Assembly: GCF_002007605.1 (NCBI RefSeq)
Contig: NZ_CP019799.1
Span: 1,674,001 to 1,738,000 of the forward strand
Origin: Cellvibrio sp. PSBB023
GTDB taxonomy: Bacteria > Pseudomonadota > Gammaproteobacteria > Pseudomonadales > Cellvibrionaceae
Direction of reading: 5' to 3'
DNA: 64,000 nt
Part shown: positions 9,915 to 20,200 of the stretch, piece by piece
Layout: the number at the start of each line of letters is the position of its first letter
How positions within the stretch are numbered: position 1 is the stretch's first letter
The notes under the pieces: model-generated
What the model saw: only the letters and a program-made list of their open reading frames with translations
Databases searched by the model: none
Told to the model about the DNA's origin: nothing
Program-made: the position numbers and the translations under genes

Positions 9915-12316
9915 TACACATCGCGCTTATAGCGGTTGGTATCGATCAGTTGTTGCAGTTCATGTTCGCCCAGAATATCCAACAGCGCCTGATGCACACC
10001 CGCTCCCATCGCCATGCCACCACAGACATAAATAACGGCACCGCGATCCAGCCACTCACCCAACTGCTGCTGTCGGGTTTTCAGTAGATCCTGCACATAG
10101 CCTTCGCCATCACGCGAGTAGACCTCATCCAATTCATTGAGGAAACCTGACTGACGCCATGCATCCAATTCTTGCGCAAACAAGCGATCGCAATGGCGTT
10201 GGCGCTCGCCAAAGATCAACCAATTACCCGTTTGGTCTTTGAGATAGCGCTGATGCAAATGCGCGCGCAAACCGGCAATGCCCGTACCGGCACCGATCAA
10301 AATGCAGGGAGCCTGCAACCCTGCAGATGACTGCTCTGGCGCATGGAACGACGGGTTATTACGAATACGCGCACGCACCCGTTGTTGCTCGGTGGCGAAT
10401 GCTGTCAGCCATCCAGAGCCCAACCCCAATTGGCCCTGCTCGTTAAAGGCCTGACGCACCACCAAATCCACTACGCCATCGGTAGGCAATGAGGCGATGG
10501 AATATTCACGATGCGGCAACGCCGGATCGTTATGTGGCTGTATTTCCAGAATATCGCCCGCCTGCCAGGGCGTATTACCCGGCCGCGCGGGTTGCAGACT
10601 AACGCGATAGATAGGCGCCCCCAAACTGCCTTCATTGAGGAGCTGACGGGATTGCAATGTCCAGTCTTCATATTCCGGTGCAGCCCAAGCCGTCACACTT
10701 GCCACACCACTTAAATAAGCAATCTGTTGCTGCCACTGCTGGATTGCCTGAACATCGCCATTGTTCACATTGATTCGCTCAAACAAGGGTTGCGCACCAT
10801 TGGCCAGAAGCCATCGCTCCACCGCCGCCGCAAAGGCGCAGTAATCCGCATAACGTCTATCACCCAACCCCAAGATGGCAAATTGCAATGAAGCCAACGG
10901 CAGCGTGGTTTTAAGTAACTTGCGGGCAAAACCGCGCGCGGCATCCGGCGCTTCACCCTCACCAAAAGTGGACAACAAAAATAAAATCGTGGGCGCGGTG
11001 GTGAGTGCATCCTTATCCAGGGTGGCGATATTTTTCACGCTCGCCTTAAGGCCGCCGGATTGCAAAATCGTGGCAGTATTCCATGCCAATTGCTCGGCGG
11101 TACCCGTCTGGCTGCCATAGACCACCCAGTAATCTGCATCCGTATGCACACTCGCCACAGCCGCTGCCGATTGCCTGTTTTGTTTTTTCTTCTTGCGACG
11201 ATCGAAATACAGCAAAAAGCCGGTGATCGTAAATAAGGGCATCAGCAGCGATGCAATCATATTGATAACAATACCCGGTGTACCAAACCATTCACCGGTA
11301 TGTAATTCATACAAGCCCTGAAAAATACGTTTTCCCAAGGGTTCTATGGGTTTGTAGGGTTCATCAGCAACCACTTCGCCCGTATGTGCATAAATACTCA
11401 TGACACTGCGCTGACGATCATTGGTTGCATCTGGCGTTACATAATTCACCACCACTGGTTCTTTGGGTGAACGTGGCTGGCTGATACTGGCAAATTTGAA
11501 ATTGCCATCAGCCTTGCTGACAAAAATCGCCCACGCTTGATCCAGAGATACAGCAGGCATGCCACCGCCATCAGGGCGCCCGCCCGGCCCACCGCCAAAA
11601 CCGCCGGGACCACGACGCTCTTGCATAGGCTCGCCAGTCAGTATTTGTGACAACCCATTTTTATACCAGGCGTAAGACCAGGACAAACCGGTTAACGCCA
11701 GGAGTAAATATACGGCCAGCACCCAGGTACCAATTACTGAATGCAATGCCCAATAAAAATTGCGGCCTTTTAAACTGAAATCGATACGAAACCAATTACG
11801 CCAATTCAGTGGGCGACGAGGCCAGCGTAAATACAACCCGGAGAGCGCAAAAAATACCAACGCCAATGCACAAAAACCGGTTATTTGACGGCCGATATTT
11901 ATCCCATCCTGTTCAAAGGGAATTAATAACCAGCGATGCAACGAGCGCACTGTGCGAAAAAATTGTTCACCGTGGATTTTTCCCAAGGGTTCGCCGCTGT
12001 AAGGGTTTACATAAATGGCATCGCCACGGCGCTCACCTACGGGCGGCGCAATACGAATTAACGCACTGCGATCCGCTTCAGGCCAAAGGGTAATTTGCTC
12101 AACCCGCGTATCCGGGCGATGAACACTAAAACGCTCAATAATTGCATCCGGGGTTAATCGCTCACCGCTGACCTGAACTCGCACAATGTCCGGGCTAATC
12201 TGTTCCATGATTGCCCGTTCAAAACTCATCAACGCACCAGTAACACCAACAACCGCCAGCACAATGCCTGCGGTAATCCCCAGAAACCAGTGAATCTGGA
12301 ATAGACCGTTTCTCAC
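9911..12316 (-). CDS. PepSY/flavodoxin/FAD-NAD(P)H reductase fusion (putative ferric-siderophore reductase)
   Basis: About 801 residues in three parts. A PepSY-associated membrane module comes first, with helices at about 8-30, 145-165, 190-212 and 355-378. A flavodoxin domain begins near residue 398 with YGSQTGTAEQLA and has LSTFGEGEAPDAA. A sulfite-reductase-like FAD/NAD(P)H domain follows, with REYSIAS, GSGWLT, GAGTGIAGLRA and the C-terminal RYKRDVY. Such proteins pass electrons from NADPH across the inner membrane, and related PepSY proteins (FpvG, FoxB) reduce ferric siderophores. A Gly/Pro-rich insert (GPGGFGGGPGGRPDGGG, residue about 230) is unusual. GTG at 12316 is chosen because GGGGAG precedes it; an in-frame GTG at 12334 is the alternative. 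It is the last large gene of the siderophore locus. Confidence 0.8.
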   Translation of the reverse strand: MRNGLFQIHWFLGITAGIVLAVVGVTGALMSFERAIMEQISPDIVRVQVSGERLTPDAIIERFSVHRPDTRVEQITLWPEADRSALIRIAPPVGERRGDAIYVNPYSGEPLGKIHGEQFFRTVRSLHRWLLIPFEQDGINIGRQITGFCALALVFFALSGLYLRWPRRPLNWRNWFRIDFSLKGRNFYWALHSVIGTWVLAVYLLLALTGLSWSYAWYKNGLSQILTGEPMQERRGPGGFGGGPGGRPDGGGMPAVSLDQAWAIFVSKADGNFKFASISQPRSPKEPVVVNYVTPDATNDRQRSVMSIYAHTGEVVADEPYKPIEPLGKRIFQGLYELHTGEWFGTPGIVINMIASLLMPLFTITGFLLYFDRRKKKKQNRQSAAAVASVHTDADYWVVYGSQTGTAEQLAWNTATILQSGGLKASVKNIATLDKDALTTAPTILFLLSTFGEGEAPDAARGFARKLLKTTLPLASLQFAILGLGDRRYADYCAFAAAVERWLLANGAQPLFERINVNNGDVQAIQQWQQQIAYLSGVASVTAWAAPEYEDWTLQSRQLLNEGSLGAPIYRVSLQPARPGNTPWQAGDILEIQPHNDPALPHREYSIASLPTDGVVDLVVRQAFNEQGQLGLGSGWLTAFATEQQRVRARIRNNPSFHAPEQSSAGLQAPCILIGAGTGIAGLRAHLHQRYLKDQTGNWLIFGERQRHCDRLFAQELDAWRQSGFLNELDEVYSRDGEGYVQDLLKTRQQQLGEWLDRGAVIYVCGGMAMGAGVHQALLDILGEHELQQLIDTNRYKRDVY

Positions 12317-12373
12317 ATTAACTCCCCAAGTCACCCTATAAGTAGATCAATTTTATTTTAAAAAAATAGTGTA

Positions 12374-13780
12374 TTAGTTTTTTGCCAACGACCAGCCACC
12401 GCCGAGGGATTTATAGAGATCCACAGCCGCATTCAAGCGCGACAGCCGCTGCTGTACCAGCGCATCCTGTGCTTGAAACAAACTGCGCTGGGCATCTAGC
12501 AACGACAGCAAATCATCCGTACCCGCGCGATAACGCGCCTCTGTTAAACGCAAACTACGCTCCGCATTAATCACAATTTCTTGCTGGCTAATTTCCTGCC
12601 GGGTACTCACATCTGCCGACGCCAAAGCGTTATCTACCTCTTGCAATGCCGTTAAAATCGCTTTGTGGTATTGCAAAATTAATTCCGCGCGACGCGCTTC
12701 GCTCAAGCGTTTTTGATTGACCAAACGCCCGCCATTAAACAGGGTTTGCGCCAGCGATATAGTCCAGCCCGAAGTTTGTGTTGCCGGATTCAATGCGAAC
12801 AACTCGCTTGCCGTTTTTCCTGCATTCGCGCTCAAACCGATAGAGGGTAATAACGCAGCGCGGGCGGCTTGAATATTCGCATTCGCCGCGATCAAATCGG
12901 CTTCACGTGCGGCCAAATCCGGGCGACGGGCAACCAGGTCAGCCGGTGTTCCGGGGGCAATTTGCGGCACAGTGATGGCGAGCAAGTTATCGGCAGCCAA
13001 TACAAATTCTTGCGGCGTTTTCCCTAACAGAATAGCGAGTGCCGACTGTGTTTGGCGAGCTTGCAATTCAAGCGGTAACAGCGCGGCACGCTGGGTTAAT
13101 AAATTGGTTTTTTGCTGGGCAACATCAGCCGCAGTAGCGGCGCCATTGCGAAAACGCGCATCAACAATAGCCTGGACACGCTCGGCAATGGCTATATTTT
13201 TGTGTGCCGTGGTAATGCGCTCTTGCAGTGCCAACCACTGAAACCAACCACTGGCGATAGCGGCATTAATGCTGAGCATAGCCGCATCCTGATCGTAGCG
13301 TGTCGCTTCATAACCAGCCTTGGCAGACGCGCGACTTGCGGCCACTCCACCCCACAAATCCAACTCATAACTAATGCCAACACTGGCGCGCGATGACTCA
13401 CCGCGCTCACTGCCCTGCCCGTCAACCCTGGTGCGGGATTCACCAGAAGATGCACTTGCCGTCAGGGATGGAAACAAACTCGCATTGGCAATGCGCATTT
13501 GCAATTCAGCCTGACGCACACGCTCTGCCGATATTAATAAATCCAGACTTTGTTGCTGCGCGAGCTGCATTAATTCATTGAGCCTTGGGGATGAAAATGC
13601 CTGCCACCAATCAGCATCAATCTGTGTCGCCGTTCCATGGGTAGAGACAGAATAACGCTCTGCATAGTGAATATCCGGCGAAGCTGGCGGCGTACTACTG
13701 CAAGCAGCCAAGATGACGACCACAGATATTAATGTCATTTTTTTACTAAACTGTTGCATATTTTTGCTAAGCAGTTGCAT
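12374..13780 (-). CDS. Outer-membrane efflux channel lipoprotein (OprM/NodT family)
   Basis: The 468-residue protein has a lipoprotein signal ending VVVILAAC (lipobox, residues about 20-27) and two OEP repeats, each with the long helical barrel signature. Recognisable blocks are GISYELDLWG, ATRYDQDAAM, PADLVARRPDLAAREADLIAANA and a C-terminal RYRAGTDDLLSLLDAQRSL. It forms the trimeric outer-membrane duct of a tripartite pump. The ATG at 13780 follows GGAGTAACCT and lies 3 nt after macB, so it is the dedicated channel of this MacAB pump. OpmQ of the pyoverdine system is the nearest functional parallel by context. Confidence 0.9.
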   Translation of the reverse strand: MQLLSKNMQQFSKKMTLISVVVILAACSSTPPASPDIHYAERYSVSTHGTATQIDADWWQAFSSPRLNELMQLAQQQSLDLLISAERVRQAELQMRIANASLFPSLTASASSGESRTRVDGQGSERGESSRASVGISYELDLWGGVAASRASAKAGYEATRYDQDAAMLSINAAIASGWFQWLALQERITTAHKNIAIAERVQAIVDARFRNGAATAADVAQQKTNLLTQRAALLPLELQARQTQSALAILLGKTPQEFVLAADNLLAITVPQIAPGTPADLVARRPDLAAREADLIAANANIQAARAALLPSIGLSANAGKTASELFALNPATQTSGWTISLAQTLFNGGRLVNQKRLSEARRAELILQYHKAILTALQEVDNALASADVSTRQEISQQEIVINAERSLRLTEARYRAGTDDLLSLLDAQRSLFQAQDALVQQRLSRLNAAVDLYKSLGGGWSLAKN

Positions 13781-13783
13781 AGG

Positions 13784-15727
13784 TTACTCCGTAGCCAAGG
13801 CGGTAACTGGATCAAGACGGGCCGCTTTACGCGCAGGCAAATAACCAAACAGCAAACCGGTTAAAAATGCACAACTAAATGCCATCACGATAGGCGACAA
13901 CGAATAAGCAACTGTGGTCCCTAAATAACCAACCAACATTGCCACACCCAGGCCTAAGGCCACACCCAACACACCACCCAGGGCCGACACCACCAATGCC
14001 TCAATTAAAAATTGCTGCATAATATGGCGAGTACGTGCGCCGGTTGCCATGCGAATACCAATTTCGCGGGTGCGTTCAGTCACGCTGACCAACATAATAT
14101 TCATTACCCCAATACCACCCACCAGCAGTGAAATGGCGGCAATAGAGCCCAGCAAAATCGTCATGGTATTTTGTGTTTCAGAAACCATATCAATCAGCGA
14201 CGACATACTGCGAATTTGAAAATCCTCCGTGCCATGCCGCTCCATTAGCAAGGCATGAACACGGGTTTGTACAGCGGCCATATTTTTTTCGTCATCCACA
14301 GAAATAGTAATGTTGCGCAAATAGCGCTGACCAACAACACGTAAACTGCCAGTTTTAAACGGCACAAATACTTTATCGTCCTGGTCCTGGCCGCCGGGGT
14401 CAGCGCCGCGCTCGCTCATCACGCCAATCACTTGGAACAACACATTATTGATAATAATAAATTCACCAACTGGATCTTGTTGGGCAAACAATTTAGTGGC
14501 GACGGTTTTGCCCAGAACAACAACTGTTGCGTAATTTTTATCGTCTTCTTCACTGAAAAAAGTGCCCTGTGCAACATCCCACTTACGAGCGGTGGGGAAT
14601 TGTGCAGCAGTGGCATTCACTTCTGTGGTGTGATCAACATTGCCGTAGCGCAAGGTGAATTGACCATTTAATTCCGGCAGTGCAGCAGCAATATTTGGCA
14701 GCGTGGCAATAGCATCCACATCCTCCGGTACTAGCGTGACTGAATCCCAGCGAAAGCGCTGTGTGGGGCCACCAGGCCGCACCAGCAGTAAATTACTGCC
14801 CATTGCACTGATACTTTCCACTACCGATTTTTTAGCGCCATCGCCAATTGCCATGAGAGTGATGACCGATGCAACACCAATAACTATGCCGAGCAGGGTT
14901 AATACTGTGCGGAACACATTGCTATGCAAAGAGCGAAACGCCGTTTTGGTCGCCTCAAACAATTCGCTGCGAACAGTGGATTCACCACGCAATGCCGATT
15001 TCTCAGGTAAGGGCTGTACGGGAATGCGAGGCCCAGCATCAGCAATAATTTCGCCATCGCGAATTTCAATTAAGCGCTGGGCGTGATGAGCGACCTCGGC
15101 ATCGTGGGTAATTAAAATAATGGTATGCCCCTGTGCCGACAATTCTTTGAGCAGGCGCATCACTTCTTTACCGCTGTGGCTATCCAGCGCACCGGTGGGC
15201 TCATCGGCCAAAATAATCTGACCGCCATTCATCAGTGCGCGCGCAATGGATACGCGCTGCTGTTGGCCACCGGATAATTGATTGGGGCGATGGTGCAACC
15301 GCTCTTGCAAGCCCAAGCTGGACAGTAGTTCTGTAGCCCGTGCATGGCGCAACTCAGGCGACAAACCGGAATAAGTTGCCGGCATTTCCACGTTTTCACT
15401 GGCAGTTGCACCGGCCAACAAATTGTAACTTTGAAATACAAAACCAAAGGCTTCGCGTCGCAATTGGGCAAGGTCATCGGTGCCCAATTCGTTGATATTT
15501 TTCCCATTGAAAAAATAATCGCCACTGGTAGCGCGATCCAAGCAGCCGAGGATATTCATGAGCGTTGATTTGCCCGAGCCCGATTGCCCCATGATCGCAA
15601 CAAATTCGCCGGGGTAAATTTCCAGATCTATACCGTGCAACACTTGCGTTTCAATTTCACCATTGCGAAACGTTTTGGTGACGCCGGATAATTTGATCAG
15701 CGGTTGAATAGCACTAAGCTCGCTCAT
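13784..15727 (-). CDS. macB: MacB-type ABC transporter, fused ATPase/permease
   Basis: The 647-residue protein has an N-terminal ATPase domain (Walker [10 protein letters not shown] near 47, signature [15 protein letters not shown], Walker [11 protein letters not shown]-loop TH). A first membrane helix lies near 275 ([19 protein letters not shown]), then a large periplasmic domain, then three C-terminal helices of the FtsX type with [17 protein letters not shown]. MacB works as a mechanotransmitter driving substrates from periplasm to exterior, for example macrolides, heat-stable toxin, or pyoverdine in the PvdT homologue. The start overlaps macA's stop as TAATG at 15725-15729, showing tight coupling. 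Confidence 0.93.
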   Translation of the reverse strand: MSELSAIQPLIKLSGVTKTFRNGEIETQVLHGIDLEIYPGEFVAIMGQSGSGKSTLMNILGCLDRATSGDYFFNGKNINELGTDDLAQLRREAFGFVFQSYNLLAGATASENVEMPATYSGLSPELRHARATELLSSLGLQERLHHRPNQLSGGQQQRVSIARALMNGGQIILADEPTGALDSHSGKEVMRLLKELSAQGHTIILITHDAEVAHHAQRLIEIRDGEIIADAGPRIPVQPLPEKSALRGESTVRSELFEATKTAFRSLHSNVFRTVLTLLGIVIGVASVITLMAIGDGAKKSVVESISAMGSNLLLVRPGGPTQRFRWDSVTLVPEDVDAIATLPNIAAALPELNGQFTLRYGNVDHTTEVNATAAQFPTARKWDVAQGTFFSEEDDKNYATVVVLGKTVATKLFAQQDPVGEFIIINNVLFQVIGVMSERGADPGGQDQDDKVFVPFKTGSLRVVGQRYLRNITISVDDEKNMAAVQTRVHALLMERHGTEDFQIRSMSSLIDMVSETQNTMTILLGSIAAISLLVGGIGVMNIMLVSVTERTREIGIRMATGARTRHIMQQFLIEALVVSALGGVLGVALGLGVAMLVGYLGTTVAYSLSPIVMAFSCAFLTGLLFGYLPARKAARLDPVTALATE

Positions 15728-17034
15728 TAACGTCTACCCATTCCCATACCAGGGCCACCCATGCCCATACCTGCTGCCGCTTTTGTTTGGGTAGGACGGG
15801 AACTGCCGCTAATAACGAGCTCACCTTCGGCAAGCCCTTCAATAATTTGCGCCTGTACACGATTGGTAACACCAACCAAGACTTTACGTTCCTCAATGCG
15901 GCCATCGGCTTTCATGACTTTTACCATACCGGGACGAGCGGATTTATTTGCTCCTGCTGGTATTGTTTTATCTATTGATGTTTTATCGCGTGGAGGAAAC
16001 TCACCGCGCGGTGCATTGGCTGGTGGTCGCTCACCGCGAGCTGGCGCGAAACTGAGAGCGGACATGGGCACTAACAACACATCTTTTGCCTGGGACTCGA
16101 TAAAAAATACCTGTGTACTCATCTGTGTCATCAGCAACCGGTTTTCATTGGGAACATCAAAGAGTGCGTTGTACAACACAACATTGTTAAGAATTTCCGG
16201 CGTAGGTTGAATGCGATCTAACTTGCTGTACCAGCGACGCCCTTGGCTGCCGAGGGTGGTGAAATACACCGCCATGTCTTTGCGCAATTTTCCAATATCC
16301 GCTTCCGATACTTGCGTCTGCACCGTCATGGTGGAGAGATCGGAAATGCGCATAATGGTAGGCGCCATTTGATTGGTGTTCAGGGTTTGGCCCTGGCGCG
16401 ATGTGATAGACACAACTGTGCCATCTATAGGTGCATAAATTTTGGCGTAGTTAAGGTTGGCGGCTTCCACACGCAAGGTGGACTCGGTTTGTTCAATTTG
16501 TGCTTGCAGCGCTTTTAACTGCGCACGCGCCGATTTCAAATTGGCTTCGGCGGTTTGCAGGGATTCATTCGTTGTTGCATCTTCCTTGAACAGATTTTTT
16601 TCACGTTCATATTTTATGTTTGCCAAAGTTAGCTGGGCTTCGCGATCCAGCAATTGCGCTTGCTGGGTGCGCAGGGATGCTCGTGTTGCGTCAACCCGCG
16701 CGGCATAGACGGTTGCATCAATTTCAGCCAACAGATCGCCCGCTTTCACTTCCGACCCTATGTCAACGTGCAGTTTTTCCAGCTGACCGGACACCTGGGC
16801 ACCCACATCCACATAATCCTGTGGCTGTAATGTGCCGGTTGCCGTGACAAGGTTTTCTATATCACCTCGCACCACAGCTTCCGTGGTGTAAATAACAGCA
16901 TCGCTATCGGTTGCCCAGACGCTGCGCCAAAGCCCAATCAACACCAGCAGCACAATTACCACTGCTGAAATAATGCCACGAGTGGAGCCCAATATATTTT
17001 TAATCGATAAAGACATAGCCATGAAAAATAGCAT
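15727..17034 (-). CDS. macA: MacA-type periplasmic adaptor (membrane fusion protein)
   Basis: This 435-residue adaptor has an N-terminal membrane helix (about 15-33), a lipoyl half-motif ([20 protein letters not shown] near 66), an alpha-hairpin coiled coil (about 100-190), a second lipoyl half ([12 protein letters not shown]) and beta-barrel domains. It links MacB to the outer-membrane channel. Two features are unusual: a Pro/Arg-rich insert near residue 330 ([20 protein letters not shown]) and a glycine/methionine tail ([14 protein letters not shown]). Starts at 17034 and 17022 are both possible, and neither has a strong ribosome-binding site. It begins 164 nt after the preceding flavoprotein gene. 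Confidence 0.9.
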   Translation of the reverse strand: MLFFMAMSLSIKNILGSTRGIISAVVIVLLVLIGLWRSVWATDSDAVIYTTEAVVRGDIENLVTATGTLQPQDYVDVGAQVSGQLEKLHVDIGSEVKAGDLLAEIDATVYAARVDATRASLRTQQAQLLDREAQLTLANIKYEREKNLFKEDATTNESLQTAEANLKSARAQLKALQAQIEQTESTLRVEAANLNYAKIYAPIDGTVVSITSRQGQTLNTNQMAPTIMRISDLSTMTVQTQVSEADIGKLRKDMAVYFTTLGSQGRRWYSKLDRIQPTPEILNNVVLYNALFDVPNENRLLMTQMSTQVFFIESQAKDVLLVPMSALSFAPARGERPPANAPRGEFPPRDKTSIDKTIPAGANKSARPGMVKVMKADGRIEERKVLVGVTNRVQAQIIEGLAEGELVISGSSRPTQTKAAAGMGMGGPGMGMGRR

Positions 17035-17198
17035 CCGTTAACGGGAAAACAGGAACTTTCCAGATAGAAAAAATCAATCGGGAGTATAACCCGCCAAGGG
17101 CTAGCCAAACATGGTGCGTTCAGGTTTTAACACTTGTTTCACAATGATCAAGCGCCATGGAGTGCGCCATATGAATAGCGATAATCACACTGGTGAAA

Positions 17199-18698
17199 TT
17201 AATACACATCGCGGCAATAACGTTGCTGATCTGCCAACAGCTCCAATTGTTCAGCACCGAGAATAGCGACCAATGCCTCATCAACCGCTTGTGCCATTCC
17301 CTGCAAACTGCCGCACACAAAAATAGCAGAGCCAGCAGCAACCCAAGCACGAATATCATCGGCATTGGGCATTAGTAAGTCCTGCACATAGCCACGCTGC
17401 CCGTCGCCAGCATCGCGTGAAAATATTTTATTAACCTGGGTGAGCAAACCGGTTTCTTGCCAATGCTGGATATCGGCATTAAAAAAATTGTCTGCAAGAT
17501 AATGGCGCTCACCAAAAAATAACCAATGCTTGCCTGTTGCTCGCGCGGGGTTTGCTAAATGTGAACGCAACCCGGCAATACCCGTCCCATTACCGATAAG
17601 GATGAGCGGGTGTTGCGCAGCCGGTGAATGAAAATGGGGATTGCTACGCACACGCAACCGAATAAGCGATTGCAATGGCGCATGTGCGGTTAACCAACCG
17701 GAACCTATACCTAATTCATTATTGGCGAGTTGCACCTGGCGCACGACCAAATCCAAAGTTCCCTCTTGCGGTGCAGACGCGATGGAATATTCGCGATGAC
17801 CTAAATCAGCCAACTCAGAGAGCAAGGCGTCGTCAGATAACTGCCTTAGGTGCGCGAGCTGCGCCTCATTCACATCAAGGTCTTTTTCACTCAGGGATTC
17901 TCGCGGCAAATGGCGATTAAGTTGCTGTAAAAAGACATCAATGCGGTCCATAGAATTACAGGGGCCAACTTCCACAATATCGCCTGCTTGCCAGGTTTGA
18001 TTATTAATAGCCTGGACCGCAGGTTTTAACTGCAAGTGATACGCAGGTGCCCCCGGGCTTGCGAGATTCAGGCAATGACGTGCGACCAACAACCAATCGC
18101 TGTACGCCGGTTTGCTCCAATCCGCAAAATGACTAGAGCCCGCAAGCTTGCCTAAATAATATTGCCAATGCCGAAGTGCACTTTCGTCGAGTTTATCCAC
18201 CGCAATCATATCGGCAATCGCCTGAGCGCCACGGTGATGCAAACCATGATGCAACTGTTGTGCAAAACCGCAAAAATGTGTGTAGTGTGAATCGCCCAAA
18301 CCGAGAATTAAATAGGTAAGAGACTGGAGCGAGCCTTCGCCCAAGCGATTCAATCTACGCGGAATAAAACGATTGGCGTTATCAGGGGCTTCGCCCTCGC
18401 CATAGGTGCTGGCAACAATAAGCAGATGTGTTGCCGATAATAATTGTGTATCTGTAAGCTGATTCAGCGGAAGGGTGATTACCGCCTTACCGGCTTGCTG
18501 TAATTGCAATGCACTTTGCTCGGCAATCCGTCTTGCGTTACCGGTTTGACTTGCATAGGCAATCACAATATCACCGGCCGGATTGCTTGCGTTATTCGAT
18601 GCAATAATACTCGGCTGCTTGCGCTGGTAATGGCGCCAGCAGAGCCAACAAAATAGTAAATAGGAAAGTATTAGCAGGCTCGCGACAAGGTAGCGCAC
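17199..18698 (-). CDS. Membrane-anchored flavodoxin/FAD-NAD(P)H reductase (sulfite reductase flavoprotein-like)
   Basis: The protein of about 499 residues has one N-terminal membrane helix (YLVASLLILSYLLFCWLCW), then a flavodoxin domain (YASQTGNARRIAEQSA, STYGEGEAPDNANRF, ILGLGDSHYTHFCGFAQQL) and an FAD/NAD(P)H module (HREYSIASAP, GSGWLTAHAP, LIGNGTGIAGLRSHL, IFVCGSLQGMA) ending RYCRDVY. It is plainly a paralogue of the C-terminal two thirds of the protein at 9911-12316, but its PepSY membrane part is a separate gene (20201-20797). A GTG at 18698 with an upstream GAG is preferred over TTG at 18707. The likely role is to feed electrons to a PepSY ferric reductase. Confidence 0.82.
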   Translation of the reverse strand: MRYLVASLLILSYLLFCWLCWRHYQRKQPSIIASNNASNPAGDIVIAYASQTGNARRIAEQSALQLQQAGKAVITLPLNQLTDTQLLSATHLLIVASTYGEGEAPDNANRFIPRRLNRLGEGSLQSLTYLILGLGDSHYTHFCGFAQQLHHGLHHRGAQAIADMIAVDKLDESALRHWQYYLGKLAGSSHFADWSKPAYSDWLLVARHCLNLASPGAPAYHLQLKPAVQAINNQTWQAGDIVEVGPCNSMDRIDVFLQQLNRHLPRESLSEKDLDVNEAQLAHLRQLSDDALLSELADLGHREYSIASAPQEGTLDLVVRQVQLANNELGIGSGWLTAHAPLQSLIRLRVRSNPHFHSPAAQHPLILIGNGTGIAGLRSHLANPARATGKHWLFFGERHYLADNFFNADIQHWQETGLLTQVNKIFSRDAGDGQRGYVQDLLMPNADDIRAWVAAGSAIFVCGSLQGMAQAVDEALVAILGAEQLELLADQQRYCRDVY

Positions 18699-18752
18699 AA
18701 CAATCAACTCATGTATGAAAACATTTTGTGCGCTACCCTTGGTGACACACTA

Positions 18753-19580
18753 TTATTCTGGCAGCACTTCAAGCGTTGCAACGTAGCTCCCTGCACGGCT
18801 GGTTGCCGGTTTTTTGGCTTTTTCATCGCGATAATTCGCGCTTAACCAGTACATTCCTGCTTGCGGCCAAGTGACTGTAATGACGCCTTTTTTATCTGAC
18901 TCCACATCGATTGCCGCCTGATCATTGCGATAGCGCATGCCGCCCGGAATGATCGTGACTTTTACCCCTGCTACGGGTTTACCATCCATCAGGAATTGGA
19001 AACTTGCAGTTTCACCGGCAAATAAATCGTTGGGATGGGTAATAGGCAGCAACTCCAAACCTTGTTTGCTGGGTGCCAATACCGTATTGGTTGGTGAACC
19101 TGAAGTGACAAAGGTTTCCATGCGACGCGAGAATTGTGACACTTCCAAATTTTTGGCTTTTTTGGGAACCATTTTGTCGAAATCGGCAGGGTTTGCACGC
19201 TCACCGCGACCGGGCCACATTTTGCGTTCGCCGCTTTCTGTTTCCCAACGTGCCATCAAACCGCTGGATGCCACAGCAATTTTATAGGTTCCTTTTTGTG
19301 GTAGTTGCACATCAAACGTGCTGCGAAATTTACCCTGGCTGGCATTTTGTGCATCCAGCTTTTTGCCGTCCGGCGCGGTAATTACTACGCCTTCAACACG
19401 CATAGGCGCATGGTCAGCATGAAAAATATCGTTAGATACTGCAGCATCGATACTGACCCAGGCATCATCACTGGAAAGTACAGTGGCACTGGGCAATAGC
19501 CAGGCGCGATGAGCTTGTGCAGTTAAGGGCAGACAAACAACCAATGCAGCACAGAGTGCCGTGTTTAAAAATTTATTCAT
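18753..19580 (-). CDS. DUF4198 periplasmic protein
   Basis: The 275-residue protein starts with a clear signal peptide (MNKFLNTALCAALVVCLPL, cleavage after AQA). The mature part begins HRAWLLPS, the usual beginning of DUF4198 proteins, which are beta-rich and often sit with TonB receptors or metal transporters. A C-terminal segment resembles a carboxypeptidase-regulatory-like fold (GVKVTIIPGGMRYRNDQ, GVITVTWPQAGMYWLSANY). The start at 19580 follows AGGAGCTATACC and is preferred to an ATG 21 nt upstream. Its place in the receptor-PepSY-DUF2271-DUF4198 set suggests a periplasmic role in metal or siderophore handling. Confidence 0.85.
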   Translation of the reverse strand: MNKFLNTALCAALVVCLPLTAQAHRAWLLPSATVLSSDDAWVSIDAAVSNDIFHADHAPMRVEGVVITAPDGKKLDAQNASQGKFRSTFDVQLPQKGTYKIAVASSGLMARWETESGERKMWPGRGERANPADFDKMVPKKAKNLEVSQFSRRMETFVTSGSPTNTVLAPSKQGLELLPITHPNDLFAGETASFQFLMDGKPVAGVKVTIIPGGMRYRNDQAAIDVESDKKGVITVTWPQAGMYWLSANYRDEKAKKPATSRAGSYVATLEVLPE

Positions 19581-19611
19581 GGTATAGCTCCTGTTATTCA
19601 TTGCCGATGGA

Positions 19612-20139
19612 TCATGGGTTAAGGCTTAATTTAACTTCGCCCAATTCTTTGCTGCCTTTGGCTGATTGCTCACTTGCCAGAGGCCAACTAAATGGCACTT
19701 TTACCAATTCACGACCACCAACTTCGCGTGCTGCTTCTACTAAAAGTACATAATTGCCGCGCTTTAATTTTCCTAAAGGTGCTTTACCGTCAGTGAAGGT
19801 GACACTGTGCTTGCCCGGTGCGCGGGTTGCACCGCTCACACCATCGACCGGCATATCAAGATCACGCCCAATACGACGCCACCATTGGCGCATATCTTTC
19901 AGCCACTCTTCACCTTTATCACTTTTTTGGCCACGCTCTTCCAATTGATACCACACCGCAAGATTGGTGCTCTCGCCCTTTTCATTTTCAATCCATATCG
20001 ATACATAAGGTTTGTGATATTCCGCAACATCCAAGGCGGGGACTTCCACTGAAATAGTTAAATCGCTAGCGCTGGCAGACACCGCACTCAACAAAGTGGC
20101 CGCCAGTAAAACGGAAGAAAACAACAAACTCGCACGCAT
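19612..20139 (-). CDS. DUF2271 periplasmic protein
   Basis: A 175-residue protein with a signal peptide (MRASLLFSSVLLAATLLSAV, cleavage after SASA). The mature domain matches DUF2271: an opening beta strand LTISVEVPALD, the block YVSIWIENEKGESTNLAVWY, a tryptophan-rich WLKDMRQWWRRIGRD, and GVSGATRAPGKHSV. The family is found beside PepSY proteins and TonB receptors in many gammaproteobacteria. The flavin-linked or iron-linked role is inferred from context only. The ATG at 20139 follows AAGAAGG. Confidence 0.85.
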   Translation of the reverse strand: MRASLLFSSVLLAATLLSAVSASASDLTISVEVPALDVAEYHKPYVSIWIENEKGESTNLAVWYQLEERGQKSDKGEEWLKDMRQWWRRIGRDLDMPVDGVSGATRAPGKHSVTFTDGKAPLGKLKRGNYVLLVEAAREVGGRELVKVPFSWPLASEQSAKGSKELGEVKLSLNP

Positions 20140-20200
20140 AATCACCTTCTTAAAAGTAAATAGTTATAGAGACGGTTGCCGTAAAGCGAATAAATAGTCA

